DNA from: Neurospora tetraspora
Taxonomy: Eukaryota; Ascomycota; Sordariomycetes; Sordariales; Sordariaceae
Direction: 5' to 3'
DNA: 64,000 bases
Assembly (NCBI RefSeq): GCF_033439725.1
Contig: NW_026944384.1
Coordinates: 1,426,001-1,490,000, forward strand
Shown: positions 45,367 through 56,515 of the stretch, piece after piece
Layout of the letters: every line of letters starts with the position of its first letter
Position numbering within the stretch: position 1 is the stretch's first letter
Translations under genes and position numbers: made by a program
Notes under the pieces: model-generated
What the model was told of the DNA's origin: nothing
The model's database searches: none
What the model saw: the letters and a program-made list of their open reading frames with translations, nothing else

Positions 45367-48300
45367 ATGAGGATCGCAATTAGAGAGCAGCTCGCGGCCC
45401 TCGTCATCTTTGCCGTGCTCCTCTCCCTCGCCATCGTCTCAATCCCCGTATGGATCTTTGTTAACAACTTTGTCATTGGCGTCAAGACGGATGGCCTGGC
45501 CTTGTCCGCCTCTCTCAAGGCCTCTCGCATCTCTTCCGAAATCGATCTGATCCAGACAGCATGCCTCACCATCTCTACACGACTCCTGCTTCAGCAGGCC
45601 TTCGAGAACTTCTACACCAATGAATATTACCGCAACCAAACTTCGGACGTCTGGAAGCAGGCTCTCGAGGATCTGGCAAGCGCGCTTTCCACCAGCAACG
45701 TGTCGGGTCTGTTGCAAGCCAGATTGTATTCTCGCAATTCTACCGGTGATTCAAGTGGCCTTCTCAACATTACCGGCCCAGCTGCCCTGGACGAGCCTGT
45801 CTATCTTCCTTACAAATCCCCAACTGGTGCCGACATCAAACTCGGCGATCCCGACTATGGCTTCCCCTCCATGCTTTACCCAAATGTCACATACGAGAAC
45901 AAGAACCTGCCGAGCCCTTACAGAAACAACACCAGCCAATTCTCTGCCAACATATTCCCTGGCGTCTCGTTGGGCAATGGCAGCGAGGGCAACGGCATTC
46001 TCCTGGGACCGCTTGTGGTCAACGAGTCGTACGCGCTTGTCTCCATCACGGTCCCTGTTCGAGAGAATCAATCTAGCAAATTCATTCTTGGTTACATGAC
46101 TGTGGTCGCCAGCGCGAGACAGCTCGTCGAGGTCCAAAAGTCCAGCGAGGGCCTGGGCGAGACTGGCATTGCTCTGTTCATCGGCCCAGTCAACCCCTGG
46201 AACCACTTCAACTCCAATATGCCTGCCAGCAACCAAACCTGGAACCCGCCCCGTGATAAGTTTGCGAGGACGAACCAGGTTCACTTCCTGTTCCCGCCCG
46301 CCCCCCAACCCGGCCAAGAAGACCGCCACAGCAACCACAGCTTCGAGTCGGGTGCTTATGATGCTCCCTTCGATCTGGAAACGTACGAGGCGGTGCTGGA
46401 TCTTTTTGTGGAGAGGAGCAACCAGACCAATAACGCCATGAGCAAGATCTCGACCCACAACGAGCAGGGCAAAAGGGTGGCGATTGGTGCCGCCCGGCCA
46501 CAGACCTCCCTGGTCTCCTGGGCGGTGCTTGTGGAACAGGACTATCGAGAGGCGACGGAACCGATCCGTACGCTGAGGAACATACTCTTGGGGTGCGTGT
46601 TTGGTACCGCGGGGCTTGTCCTACTGCTCACCATCCCCTGTGCCCATCTGAGCGTCATGCCGATTCGCCGGTTGAAGGAGGCCACCGAGAACTCGATTGC
46701 ACCACCGGGTTACGAAGAACTGTTCGATTCCGACTTTGATGAGGAGAACCCTAGTTCGGGCGGCACCACATCGGGAAGGTCCGAGAAGAGTTGGTTCAAG
46801 ACGTTGAAGCGAAGGATGCGCAAGTCAAAGAGGGCGAGAATGAGAGCTGCCGCTGCACAGGATGCGCATCGCCATGCCTTTAAGATTCCCGCCAAGGTTG
46901 AGGATAGAAAGCATTTCATTACCGACGAGTTGACTGAGCTTACGCAAACGTTCAACGAGATGACGGATGAGTTGTTGAAGCAGTACACTTCGTTGGACGA
47001 GAAGGTGGCCGAGCGAACGAGAGAACTCGAAATCAGCAAGAAGGCCGCCGAAGCTGCTAACGAGAGCAAGACGCTGTTTATCGCCAACATTTCTCACGAG
47101 TTGAAGACACCCCTGAACGGCATCATGGGCATGTGTACGGTATTGATGGAGGAAGACGATGTTCTTCGCATCAAGCAGTCGCTCAAGACGATTTACAAGT
47201 CAGGTAAGCATTTCCCCCCTTTTATTCCTGGCTTTCTTATGCTAACCACAATAGGTGACCTTCTGTTGCATTTGCTCGAGGATCTCCTCAGTTTCTCCAA
47301 GAACCAAATCGGCCAACAAGTTAGCCTGGAAGAAAGAGAGTTCAGACTTGGTGAGATAAGATCCCAAATGCTGGCCATCTTTGACAAGCAGGTCCGCGAG
47401 AACAAGATCACCTTTACCGTCAGCTTTGTCGGCACCGACCTCCTCGACGGCAGCAGCCCCGAGCGACGCACCAGCATCGAGAAGAGACTTCCCGCACTCG
47501 GACCCCCCGGTGTCGGCCGTCTCAAGGACATGTGTCTCTGGGGTGACCAGCACCGTATCCTCCAAGTCATCATCAACCTGGTCAGTAACAGTCTGAAGTT
47601 CACTCCAGCGGGAGGCAGGGTCGAGTTGAGGATACGCTGCGTCGGCGAGATTGAGCAACCACAAGACGAAAGTAGGACATCGTCCTTCTCCAAGAACTCG
47701 CACCGTCCAGGTCGGTCTCGTCATAGGGTAGGATCGGGATCAAGGGACTCGCAGAGCTCAAGGGGCGCGCCGCACTCGCCAAATCAGAACCAGAGTAGTG
47801 GTACCGCGCTGTCTATCAACCCCATGGATCCCAAGTCTACGCCCCATGTGCAGATCAGAGAACGGTCACCAACACCTCCGCCGCCGAATGCCAAGTCGTT
47901 CATGTTCGAGTTTGAGGTTGAGGATACTGGTCCGGGTATTGCTGAGCATATGCAGCAAAAGATCTTCGAGCCTTTTGTTCAGGGCGATCTGGGTCTGAGC
48001 AAGAAGTTTGGTGGTACCGGTTTGGGTCTCAGTATCTGCTCCCAGTTGGCCACCATAATGGGAGGGACGATTGGGCTCAAGAGTACTGTTGGTGTGGGAA
48101 CGACGTTTACGATGAGGATACCGTTGAAATATGTTCGGGATCGGTAAGTCGTCCTTTATATCTGACTGGTAACCGTATGCTAACGAAGAACCAAGGGCTT
48201 CGAGTACCGCCTCCAGCTCCCTAGCCTCCCGCCCGCACTCCGTCAGCTCCCTCGACGGCGAAACCATCCGCAACCCTCTCCCCAAACAATCCACCGTCGA

Positions 48301-49321
48301 CATCCACCACGGTCACTCTCACTCCCACTCCCACAGCCACAGCCACTCACACGGTCACAACCAACACCCAACCGCCCCACCAGCCGCCACCTCCGTCCTC
48401 GACACACAACCCCGTCTCGTCGGGCTCTCCCAACCCTTTTTCGCCACGACCCCCAAATGCCCACCCCCCACAACGACCACCACCGCCTCGGGCGACGTCG
48501 ACGACAAAATGGCCGCCCTCGACCGCGCCATGGCCGCCAAGCAACTCCAGCAATCCCGTTCCTCCTCCTCCTCCGGCCCCGGCAAGCTCCGCGTCCTCGT
48601 AGCCGACGACAACAGCACCAACGTGGAAGTCGTCTCCCGCCTTTTGAAGTTAGAAGACGTCTACGACGTGACCATCGCCAAAGACGGCCAAGAAGCCTAC
48701 GATCTCGTCAAAGCCAACATGGAGCACAACCTGCAGTTTGACGTGATTTTCATGGACATACAGATGCCGAACCTGGATGGGTTGCAATCGACGAGACTTA
48801 TCAGAAAAATGGGGTACAGCGCCCCGATCGTGGCGTTGACGGCCTTTTCGGAGGAATCAAATGTCAAGGAGTGCATGGAGAGCGGCATGGACGAGTTTTT
48901 GAGTAAACCGATTAGAAGGCCGGCGCTGAAACAGGTGCTGAAAAAGTTTGCGACGATTTATGAGGAGCAGGGCGAGACGGAGACGGTCCCGTCGGTTACG
49001 ACGGGGAGTTTGAAGGGGGATGCTGAGAAAGAAAAGAAAGGGGAGGGGAAGGGTGATAAGAAAGATAAAAAAGAAGGGAGGGAGTGGAAGGGGTTGAAGG
49101 ATGGAAAGGGCGATGGAACGCTGGTCAATGGAACGACGACGCCAAAGACGGCTAGCAGTACTACTGTTGCTGCGACGGCGAATGGCTCGACGACGACGAG
49201 TGGGACTACGATGATGAATGGGGCGCCGACGAGACCGAAGCCGATGGACATGTACTCTGATGAACCATCGCCGAAGAGTACGCCGAAGAGTAATGGGGAT
49301 TATCTCAAGGGTGGGAGGTAA
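45367..49321 (+). CDS. SLN1-type (class VI) hybrid histidine kinase
   Basis: A membrane osmosensor that passes phosphate from His to its own receiver Asp and on to an HPt protein, upstream of the HOG-type MAP kinase cascade. Exons are 45367-47203, 47255-48143 and 48196-49321, 1283 aa. A first membrane span lies at about residues 9-35, an extracellular region with N-glycosylation sites follows, and a second span is at about 405-428 followed by HAMP-like [15 protein letters not shown] helical linker ([20 protein letters not shown]) leads to the H box [11 protein letters not shown] with His577. The ATPase domain has [31 protein letters not shown] and [10 protein letters not shown] disordered linker with a His-Ser repeat comes before the receiver ([12 protein letters not shown], phospho-acceptor Asp about 1096 in [11 protein letters not shown], Lys in LSKPI). 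The layout matches yeast Sln1 and Aspergillus TcsB. The 51-nt first intron has no stop and is in frame, so it could be retained; the family consensus favours removal. Confidence 0.93.
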
Positions 49322-50375
49322 TCGGCACCGGCAGAGATCTGTGTCGACTTTACGCTGCGGCTCTTTCTAGAGAGTCTTTGTTTCAACCCCGAATAATTCC
49401 TTTCGGGGTTCTCTGCGTTGTGTCAAATTTCGGGAATTACGCTTTGGACGGGGTATTAAAACACGGAAAGCGAGCGAACGGGTATGTATAAACGAGCGAA
49501 AGTATCAGCATGGCGAGGCGTTTGGGGTCTTTTGGGTTTCTCGAACGATAAACATGGTTCGGCGAGTTTTGGCGTTATGTTTCTTTTGCTATTTCACTCA
49601 AGCTTCTTGAGGCTGTTGTTTCATTACCTGGTTATAATACCCTACCATTTTCTTGCTGCAATTTTTAGTGCGGCTTTCCTTCATACTCTTTTAGCCATCG
49701 GTTTCTCCTTTGCTTGCCTGCTGTGTGGTCTTCACGAACGAGAGGATAACAAAAGTTTGAAGCTTTCTTCCTTCCTCTTTCCTTTTCGGCGGGATGGATG
49801 GATATCAAGCACGGAAGAAGGAAGGGAACGGGTTTTGACGTTGCTGCGAGCCCGGTTCTAGCCAGCCGGGCATTGGTCGTCAAGTGAGTTGAGCTTCATT
49901 AGAGGAGGAAACACAACAAGGAATGTACATACAATATACGGGGACGTGATATGAGCGCGCACACACACACAACTACAAACACTAGTATATACCCGTGGGA
50001 TGGGATGTAATGATAGAATGGTAATTTTGATGGGAAACAAAAGAAAGAACGATATAGGAAGCTACCTACCTTATCCACCGACTTGTGCGTTCGTATACAT
50101 ATTCGCCGTGATTCACTGTCGTGATGGGCTGCTGCTGCTGTGACATACTTTTCTGGTCTTTTTGAGACTGATATGTTTTTCGTGATCTAAGAACGGATGT
50201 TACGATAACCCGTTCGTTACACAACACCTTACCTACAGCTTCCTCAAAGCCAGTTAGTTGTCCTACCTTGAACTCGTTCGTCATGAAGGCGAAATCGTCA
50301 GAGTCGGGTCCAAGACACTATACGCTATGGGACTTGGACTTGTGTGAAGTACGTAGGCGAATGAGAATCATGAAC
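49322..50375. other. 3' region of the histidine kinase gene and spacer
   Basis: No gene is supported. An open frame at 49484-49861 starts with ATG but is rich in F, L and R without family features, and lies where the 3' UTR is expected. A short CA run lies at about 49960. Confidence 0.45.
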
Positions 50376-50542
50376 CTATATAAGCACCAAAGTGTAGACC
50401 TTCCACCACGGTCCCGTACAAGCCTACGCGGTAAGGCGCTGGCTGGGTCCAGAAAATGCGTTGGTATTTTTCGTAGGTCTTCTGTCTGGTCGGTTGAGTC
50501 CTCCTTCCTTGCGAGTTCGATTCATCCCGATCTGATCGGACT

Positions 50543-50581
<39 letters not shown>
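50376..50581 (+). mobile_element. tRNA-derived SINE-like repeat, copy A
   Basis: Starts near CTATATAAGCACC and runs through an A-box-like AGCCTACGCGGTAAGG, a B-box-like GAGTTCGATTC near 50511-50522, and ends in a run of 36 T (50546-50581). About 150 bases align with copy B on the opposite strand at 51540-51714. The A and B boxes lie about 95 bases apart, further than in a mature tRNA. The head looks like a Pol III promoter; the T run could be the terminator. No known family name is assigned. Confidence 0.55.
50546..50581. repeat. Poly(T) tract, 36 bases
   Basis: A pure run of T that ends SINE-like copy A. It may be a Pol III terminator expanded by slippage, or the poly(A) tail of an element inserted on the other strand. 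Confidence 0.95.
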
Positions 50582-50582
<1 letters not shown>

Positions 50583-50916
50583 GCCCGGACGGACGCCGGT
50601 TCAACCGCGGCGCGCTTTCTGACCTGCCGGCCCAGTCGGTGGGTGCATTCAAAGAGATTTACGACCTTCAGTCAAGTTTACTTACTGTCAACGCCTTCGA
50701 GGATGCATTACCCCCCAAGTAATTGATCAATCCCTTGCGCAGGAGAACGCCATTTTCTATCTAGAGGTACGTAGATAGGTAAGTGGGTAGATAAATATCT
50801 TGAATACCTATACTATACTATAGCCAAGGTTGCTTGCCTCTAGACATAGACAGACAGACAGTCACTACCCACAAACCCATCCATCGTTCGTACGTACAGG
50901 ATGGCAGGCAGCTAGC

Positions 50917-51046
50917 TATCAATGGAGGAGCGCGAACAAGCAGGCAAGCAAGCAAGCAAGCAAGCAAGCAAAGCAGGTGCAAGAACATAAGAAGCCACCT
51001 AGGTAGGGAGGGCACTGATAAAGTGCGCGATCCGCATCCTCTTCGC
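50917..51046 (+). repeat. Inverted repeat arm, left
   Basis: From about TAGCTATCAATGGAGGAG through a GCAA microsatellite (50938-50976) and AAGAACATAAGA to GGTAGGGAGGGCACTGATAAAG and TGCGCGATC. It matches the reverse complement of 51402-51541 with differences mainly in the GCAA run. Confidence 0.75.
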
Positions 51047-51179
51047 TTGATATGTAAGGTTGAGTGAGTGTACACTCTCTTCAAGTGCAAGTGCCTGCCC
51101 AAGTGCCCAAGCACCTTCCACTTGGGCCTTATAAGGTCCCGCTTCAGCACCCCTCAGTAACTTCAAGTTCCCTCGCTAA

Positions 51180-51327
51180 TAAAGGTTCCCTCGTGGTCAA
51201 GCGGTATGTGGCGGAGCCAGATAAACATTGCTCGTTGCGTGGTAACGGTGGTACAGTTTTCGTAGGCGTTGTCTTGAGTGGACGGGTTCAACCCTGCTCT
51301 GGCCGCTGAGCTTTTTGTTTTTTTTTG
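51180..51327 (+). mobile_element. tRNA-derived SINE-like repeat, copy C
   Basis: A-box TGGTCAAGCGG (51193-51203) and B-box GGTTCAACCC (51283-51292) both fit the Pol III consensus, followed by CTTTTTGTTTTTTTTT. The central part (TTTTCGTAGGCGTTGTCTTGAGTGG) and the ending CTGAG plus T run resemble copy A, so it is probably a diverged family member. It does not close into a canonical tRNA. Confidence 0.4.
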
Positions 51328-51401
51328 GTCTCTTTGCTGGAGTTTGAGTTATTTCTTGTTCATCAGTGTTCGAAATGCGTTTTCTTCACGTCTTTTTTGT
51401 T

Positions 51402-51541
51402 TGGTAGATGGATCGATCGCATCGCGCACTTTATCAGTGCCCTCCCTACCTGGCTGGCTCTTATGTTCTTGTACCTGCTTGCTTGCTTGGTAAGTTGCTT
51501 TGCTTGCTTGCCTGCCTGCTTGTTCGCCCTCCTCCATTGCT
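51402..51541 (-). repeat. Inverted repeat arm, right
   Basis: Reverse-complement partner of 50917-51046. On the minus strand it directly follows the tRNA-like head of copy B, suggesting that head plus this body make up one full element, while the left side was rearranged. Confidence 0.75.
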
Positions 51542-51714
51542 AGCTAATCGGGAATCGAACTCGCAACTAAGGAGGACGGACTCAACCGACCAGACAGAAA
51601 GAAGACCTACGAAAATACCACACGCATTTCTGGACCCAGCACAGCGCCTTACCACGTAGGCTACACTACTGGACCGTGGTGGAAGGTGCACACTTAGTTT
51701 GGTGCTTATATGGT
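51540..51714 (-). mobile_element. tRNA-derived SINE-like repeat, copy B
   Basis: Read on the minus strand: CATATAAGCACCAAA, then TTCCACCACGGTCC, an A-box TAGCCTACGTGG followed by TAAGGCGCTG, CTGGGTCCAGAAATGCG, TTTTCGTAGGTCTTC, GTCTGGTCGGTTGAGTCC and a B-box GAGTTCGATTCC. It aligns along its length with copy A, and its A and B boxes are better preserved. No T run follows; instead the repeat body at 51402-51541 does. Confidence 0.6.
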
Positions 51715-52214
51715 CCCAAACAGTAGGTCACGCCGCTGGAAGGATGGTCGCCCGTGCCATACTTTTTTCCATGTTTAATGCTTAGTGTTTACAATGTTTT
51801 GATGTTGAGGTTGGTTGGCCAGAGAGGAAGGAAGCATGAGTGAAGGCAAGTCTAAGGAAGGGCAAAGGGTTGTTTGTATAAGTACCTAAGACAAAAGGGG
51901 GGACCTGAAATCTGGATGGAAAAAATGGCAAAGGGGCAGTCGGACTGGACGTTTTTGTACATATGACAAAATGTGATGATAAAAAAATCATTAATTACGT
52001 ACGTAGCTTCTTTTAGGTACCATAGAAAGACAGCAAGCAGTATACGCCAGACTTGGGTGAACCGCAGCCAAGTACCTAGACTAGCTGCCCGTCAGCCAGT
52101 TCGGTCTTTTATTGCTTTCCGACCCTTCCACACTCCACCGTCATTCCGCGCAATGTTTATGTATAGACAAAACTATCTACACACTTACACCACCCCTCCC
52201 AGGCCTAAACAAGC
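51715..52214. other. 3' spacer of the transporter gene
   Basis: No gene is seen. It should include the 3' UTR of the minus-strand transporter gene that ends at 52215. Confidence 0.5.
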
Positions 52215-55200
52215 TCACTGCAAGAGAATAGACTCCTTATCCAAAACTCCAAACAGCCCCTCAATCTCCCTGGCCACCTCGCTCAACTCCTCCGCCACCT
52301 GCCCCGTCACCAGCGCATAAGCATAAAGCAGGGCATAATCGCGTTCCTCCACCGTCACATGCGCCAACGGATTGTTGTTGTTGATGATGTTGCTCTCCAA
52401 GCTATCAATGCTCCCCCTCAAGCTATTATTCCAGCTTCCATTCCCTGTCTGACCGAAACTGGGACCGAAACTGGTAGCGGCGGTGACATAGCTATTAGCT
52501 CGTTCAGCCGCCAGCGACTGCGGGTCTCGGTCGATGTTTTGTAGGGTACGGGAGGGCATATGTTCCTTTCTGAACCGAAAGATTTTGGCCAGGAGTTTGT
52601 CGCGCTGGCCCAAGACAGACGGGATGGCGTCCGTGAGGGGGTACTCTAGCATTAGAGAGGAGGCCAAGACCTGGAAGACGTGGCAGATGCGGTCGCAGAG
52701 GGCTTTCCTCTCTTCGGCCGTGTACAACAACAAAGCTCGCTCGCCCTCGGTCAGATGGCCCCTGCGTTGCGTAACGAGGGACATCGCGTAGAAGGCGTCG
52801 AGCAGGCGGTTGGCGCAGTGCATCAGCCTGCCGGCCTGGGCGGCGGGGAAGGGGCCGCGCAGCTCGAACTCGGAGGCGGCGCTGGCGCGGAGGGCGTCGA
52901 GGCGGGCGGCGTATTTCTTGAGGGCGGTCATCTCGCCGGATTTGAGGTAGGAGCGGCTGCAGTCGCTGCGGAGCAAGATGGCGAGCGGGCCGCGCTTCCA
53001 GATCAGACCCATTTGGAGGTAGAGCATGCTGAGACCTTGCTGGAATTTCTTGCGGGCCGAGATGGGCCATATCAGACGGCAGACGATCAGGCCCCAGAGG
53101 ATGCCGGCGGTAACGGCGATGAACCGGTGCCAGACGATTTCGCCGATGATGGGGTGCATACCCCCTTCGTCGTCGTCGTCGTCATCGACCTTTTGGGAGA
53201 GGGAGTACGCGTAGAGGGCTACGACGTTGTAGGCGAGTAAGGTGATGCGTCCTAGGGGAGCCTGGCCACGTGCTATCATCATCCAGAAACTCCAAAAGGC
53301 CATCAGCCAGCCGAGGACAATCAGCTCCAGAGCGTTGCCCTGGGTGACGTTCCAGTTCACGTAGGCTGCTCCTGCGCCAATCATAGTCCCGAGGAACCTA
53401 GCCCAACCAGTAGTGTTGGCTGCACCCACGGTCATGGAACAGACGATCATGAAGGAGAGGAAGCCCCATTCTCCTCGCCAGTGCTGGTAGACATCTCTCG
53501 TCTGGGGAATGAAGGCGAGCATGGCCCATAAGATGGCGCCGATACCGACCTTGAGACCGAAGCGAACATCGTCTCTCGCAAGCCTCCTCATCAACCGAAG
53601 CAAGTTTTGGGACAGCGTCGCCACGACCCTACTCGACTGGTCTTTAGCTGCCTCCCAGTTATACGTATCCCTTCGTTGGACCATGGAATCAGGAATGCCC
53701 TTGGGGATGGCTGTCTTCTTGATCGGCTTGATCAAGCCCTCTTGCTCCTCCGGCACCTGGTTATACGGCAGGGCAGGAAAGAACCGACTATGGTGATCCT
53801 TGCTCCTCCACCAGACAAGCCAGTGCCAGCTACGCCTCTTGAGTTGGCTTTCATGCTTCAGGTCATCCAGCACGTCCAGATACTTTTGCATCTCCTCCGC
53901 AAAGGACTGCAGGCTAAAACTGAAGTGGCCGCACGCCGCCGCAACTTCCTCGAAGTCAGCTTGTATCTGTTCCGATCTCGTCCGATCCATCTCGAGGTAC
54001 TTGTACAACTCATGGAGGGCCTTAGCTCTCGCATCGTTAAACAGACCCAAAGCATCAGTCAGACTCTGGCGGAACTGGTCATTAATCAAGATCTCGTACT
54101 TCGGGGCGGACCCAAAAGGCGGGTCACGAAGCACTTCAGAAAGCGTGTAAGCCAGTGACTTCATTGAAGGTCCCAAGAGCGCAATAAAGAGCTCGAAAAT
54201 ATCGCCAGAGTTGCGAAATGAGGGTGCAATGGACACATCAGAGCGGCGTCTGTTGCTTCCAGGTAGGACATTATCATCATCACCTTCGTCAGATGCCTCC
54301 CGGATGGCTTGCAGAACCAGTGATCGGTCTTTGCCACTCTTGAGAATGGTCGATGCCGTCCGCTGCATTCTGGGTGATAGCGGGGGCTGATCAGCCTGTT
54401 CGAAAGACTCCTTCAGTAGGGCAAACTGTGTATTAGCTGCACTTCTGAGTCCACCAATGGACTGGGCGAGGGTCTCCATAGACTTGACTACCGCTCTATC
54501 AAGCTGGTATATCTTTTCCTGGCCTAGGAAGTACCGCTCAAACTTAGCCTCACGCAGATTCTTAGTCAGTTGCGGATAAGCCGACTTGTACGCAGCTGAT
54601 GCGGCATTGAACTCTTTGGAAAGAAGCTCATCTTGGGCTCCGCTGAGGAAGCCATGAGTGATCATAGCAAGCATATCTCCCAAGGCAGTGGAGGTCTTGG
54701 TCATGGACTGTCGGAGTAAGTGAAGGGCAGAAACGCGCCACACAAGCAGATTGACCACGGTAGTTATGGTGATGCCCATGGCGAGCATCTTTAGGAGTTG
54801 TATAATCTTTTGGTTGGAGAAGACGCTGGTAAGCACAGCCGTCTCCTTGGTGACAACACCAATGATGGCAAGCGAGGCCAAGGTAGAGCCCACATTGACC
54901 AGCGGGTTGTTGATTCTCTGCTTAAGCCAACCGATGAAGCCAAACCCGCCACCAATAAAGACGACCAGAACCAGGGTGTGGGCCAGAGCGGGATTGCCCC
55001 AGACACTGCCAAAGAGAACCGAGGTGCACATGGAGAGGATGGACACCACCTGCGCGTAAGCCACGGCAACGATAGCGATGAGAATAGCCTCTATCATGGA
55101 GCCAGCGGACCTCGCCGGGTGGAAATAGACCGTGATGGTCGCGACTACATGCTTGCCGTCCGGTTTGCCGAGGAAGTCGGAAATCGGGGCCAAGAAGGTG

Positions 55201-55654
55201 GCTAGACTTGCGATCGTGTAGGCCAGAGTACACTTGAGCACTCCGCGGCCGGTGGGGGAGTTCAGCCATTGGAAGCCTCGGACCACACCGGCTCGCAGGT
55301 TATGCGCCGCGGCATGGGAGCGTTCTGAGACGGACTGTTGATCCGAGAAGACGGGTAGTATGGCCGTGTTCGCGGAAGTGCCATTTCCGTTGAGAGCGGC
55401 CTGGACGCTTCTCCTCCGGAGTGGCAGACGAAGGGTAAAAGTGCGCCGAGATCGCTCGCCTGTGGAGGGCTCGATAAAGGTACCAACGCGCAGTTTCTGT
55501 GTTTCCGAGACCTGTCAGAGCCGCAGACGGGATAAAACATGAGAAGCATGCGGGAAAAAAAGGTGGGACAAACGCTTCTCTTAGAGGCCCTGCGACCGGC
55601 CGGAGGACCTTGAGGGTAAGGTGCTATGTTGCTTGACGGAGAAGGAGAGCTCAT
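52215..55654 (-). CDS. BRE4-like aromatic-acid-exporter family membrane protein
   Basis: Exon 1 is 55654-55574 (27 codons, MSSPSPSSNIAPYPQGPP) and exon 2 is 55511-52215; the 62-nt intron 55512-55573 has donor GTTTGT and acceptor CAG. The product is 1125 aa. A first membrane block of about six spans begins near residue 105 (GVLKCTLAYTIASLATFLAP onward). A long soluble middle part follows, then a second block at about 665-785 (KVGIGAILWAMLAFIPQTRD, then FLSFMIVCSMTVGAANTTGW, ending LLAYNVVALYAYSLSQ) and a C-terminal helical domain. Two FUSC/ALMT-like halves with a DUF2421-type tail are the layout of yeast Bre4, linked to brefeldin A sensitivity, and of related putative exporters. The substrate is unknown. 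The first exon was found by requiring a canonical splice that keeps frame; it is the less certain part. Confidence 0.88.
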
Positions 55655-56515
55655 GATGGTGATGATGGCACTCTCAAGTTGGTTTGCGCTCCCGGTTCAG
55701 CTTCTTGAGGCGCATAGCGGCGCTGTCTTTGTTCGGTTGATCCCACCGAAGGAGGGGAACAGATACAATTAGAGGTACTCGGGTGCGATTCGCGACGGCC
55801 CAATAGAGTCTAGACTATAGGGCGGATAGGTATGGTTTGTAGGCAAAAGTGATTTATAGATGAAAAGATGAATGTCGAATGACGAGCAGGTTCGGTGACC
55901 ATGAGGTGATGAAGTTGATTGGTTAAGAAGAGTGAAGAAGCTCATGACCCGTTCCGGCGCCAGCGGTTGGGTCGTCCCGCTGCTCACTCGCACTTGCCAT
56001 GCTGTGTACTATATAATGTAGGGGTGAAGCAAGACAGCACTTGCTCCATGTCTTGGACCCTGATGATCTGGAGTCCGGACTCGGAGTTTGTCCATCATTT
56101 CTTAGATCGTGATATGTCTAGTCTCTGTCCCTCATTCAAATTGAAGCTTCTCATGACGTCCTACGTTACAGCCCTGAAAGTAAATAAAGTTTGAACCTAA
56201 CCGAGATAGGTACTTTCGCGAGTAAACAGCGGGGTTCTTGGTAGTGAAGTGGGGGTGGTAAACATCGAGCTGTTAACAATTGTTATAGGCGGTAATACGC
56301 TGTAATGATAACGTAGCGGCGATAAGTCATCGTCAACACCCCCGGAGTTGAGAAACATCACTGGTGCCTGCCCCCCGATATCACGACCTCCAGTCTTGGC
56401 GCCTCAACCACAAAAGCAACGAGAAGAGCTCAGAGAAACAGATACTGGACCGATCGCTTGGCTTTGGGATTTTCCCCATCACTGAAACCACCAACAATCT
56501 CAACCACCTACCTTT
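55655..56515. other. Divergent promoter region
   Basis: Lies between the 5' ends of the minus-strand transporter and the plus-strand HAD phosphatase, so both promoters should be here. No gene is seen. Confidence 0.6.

Noticed and set aside
49484-49861. A 125-codon frame after the histidine kinase
   Set aside because: Hydrophobic and low complexity, lies in the expected 3' UTR, no recognisable family.
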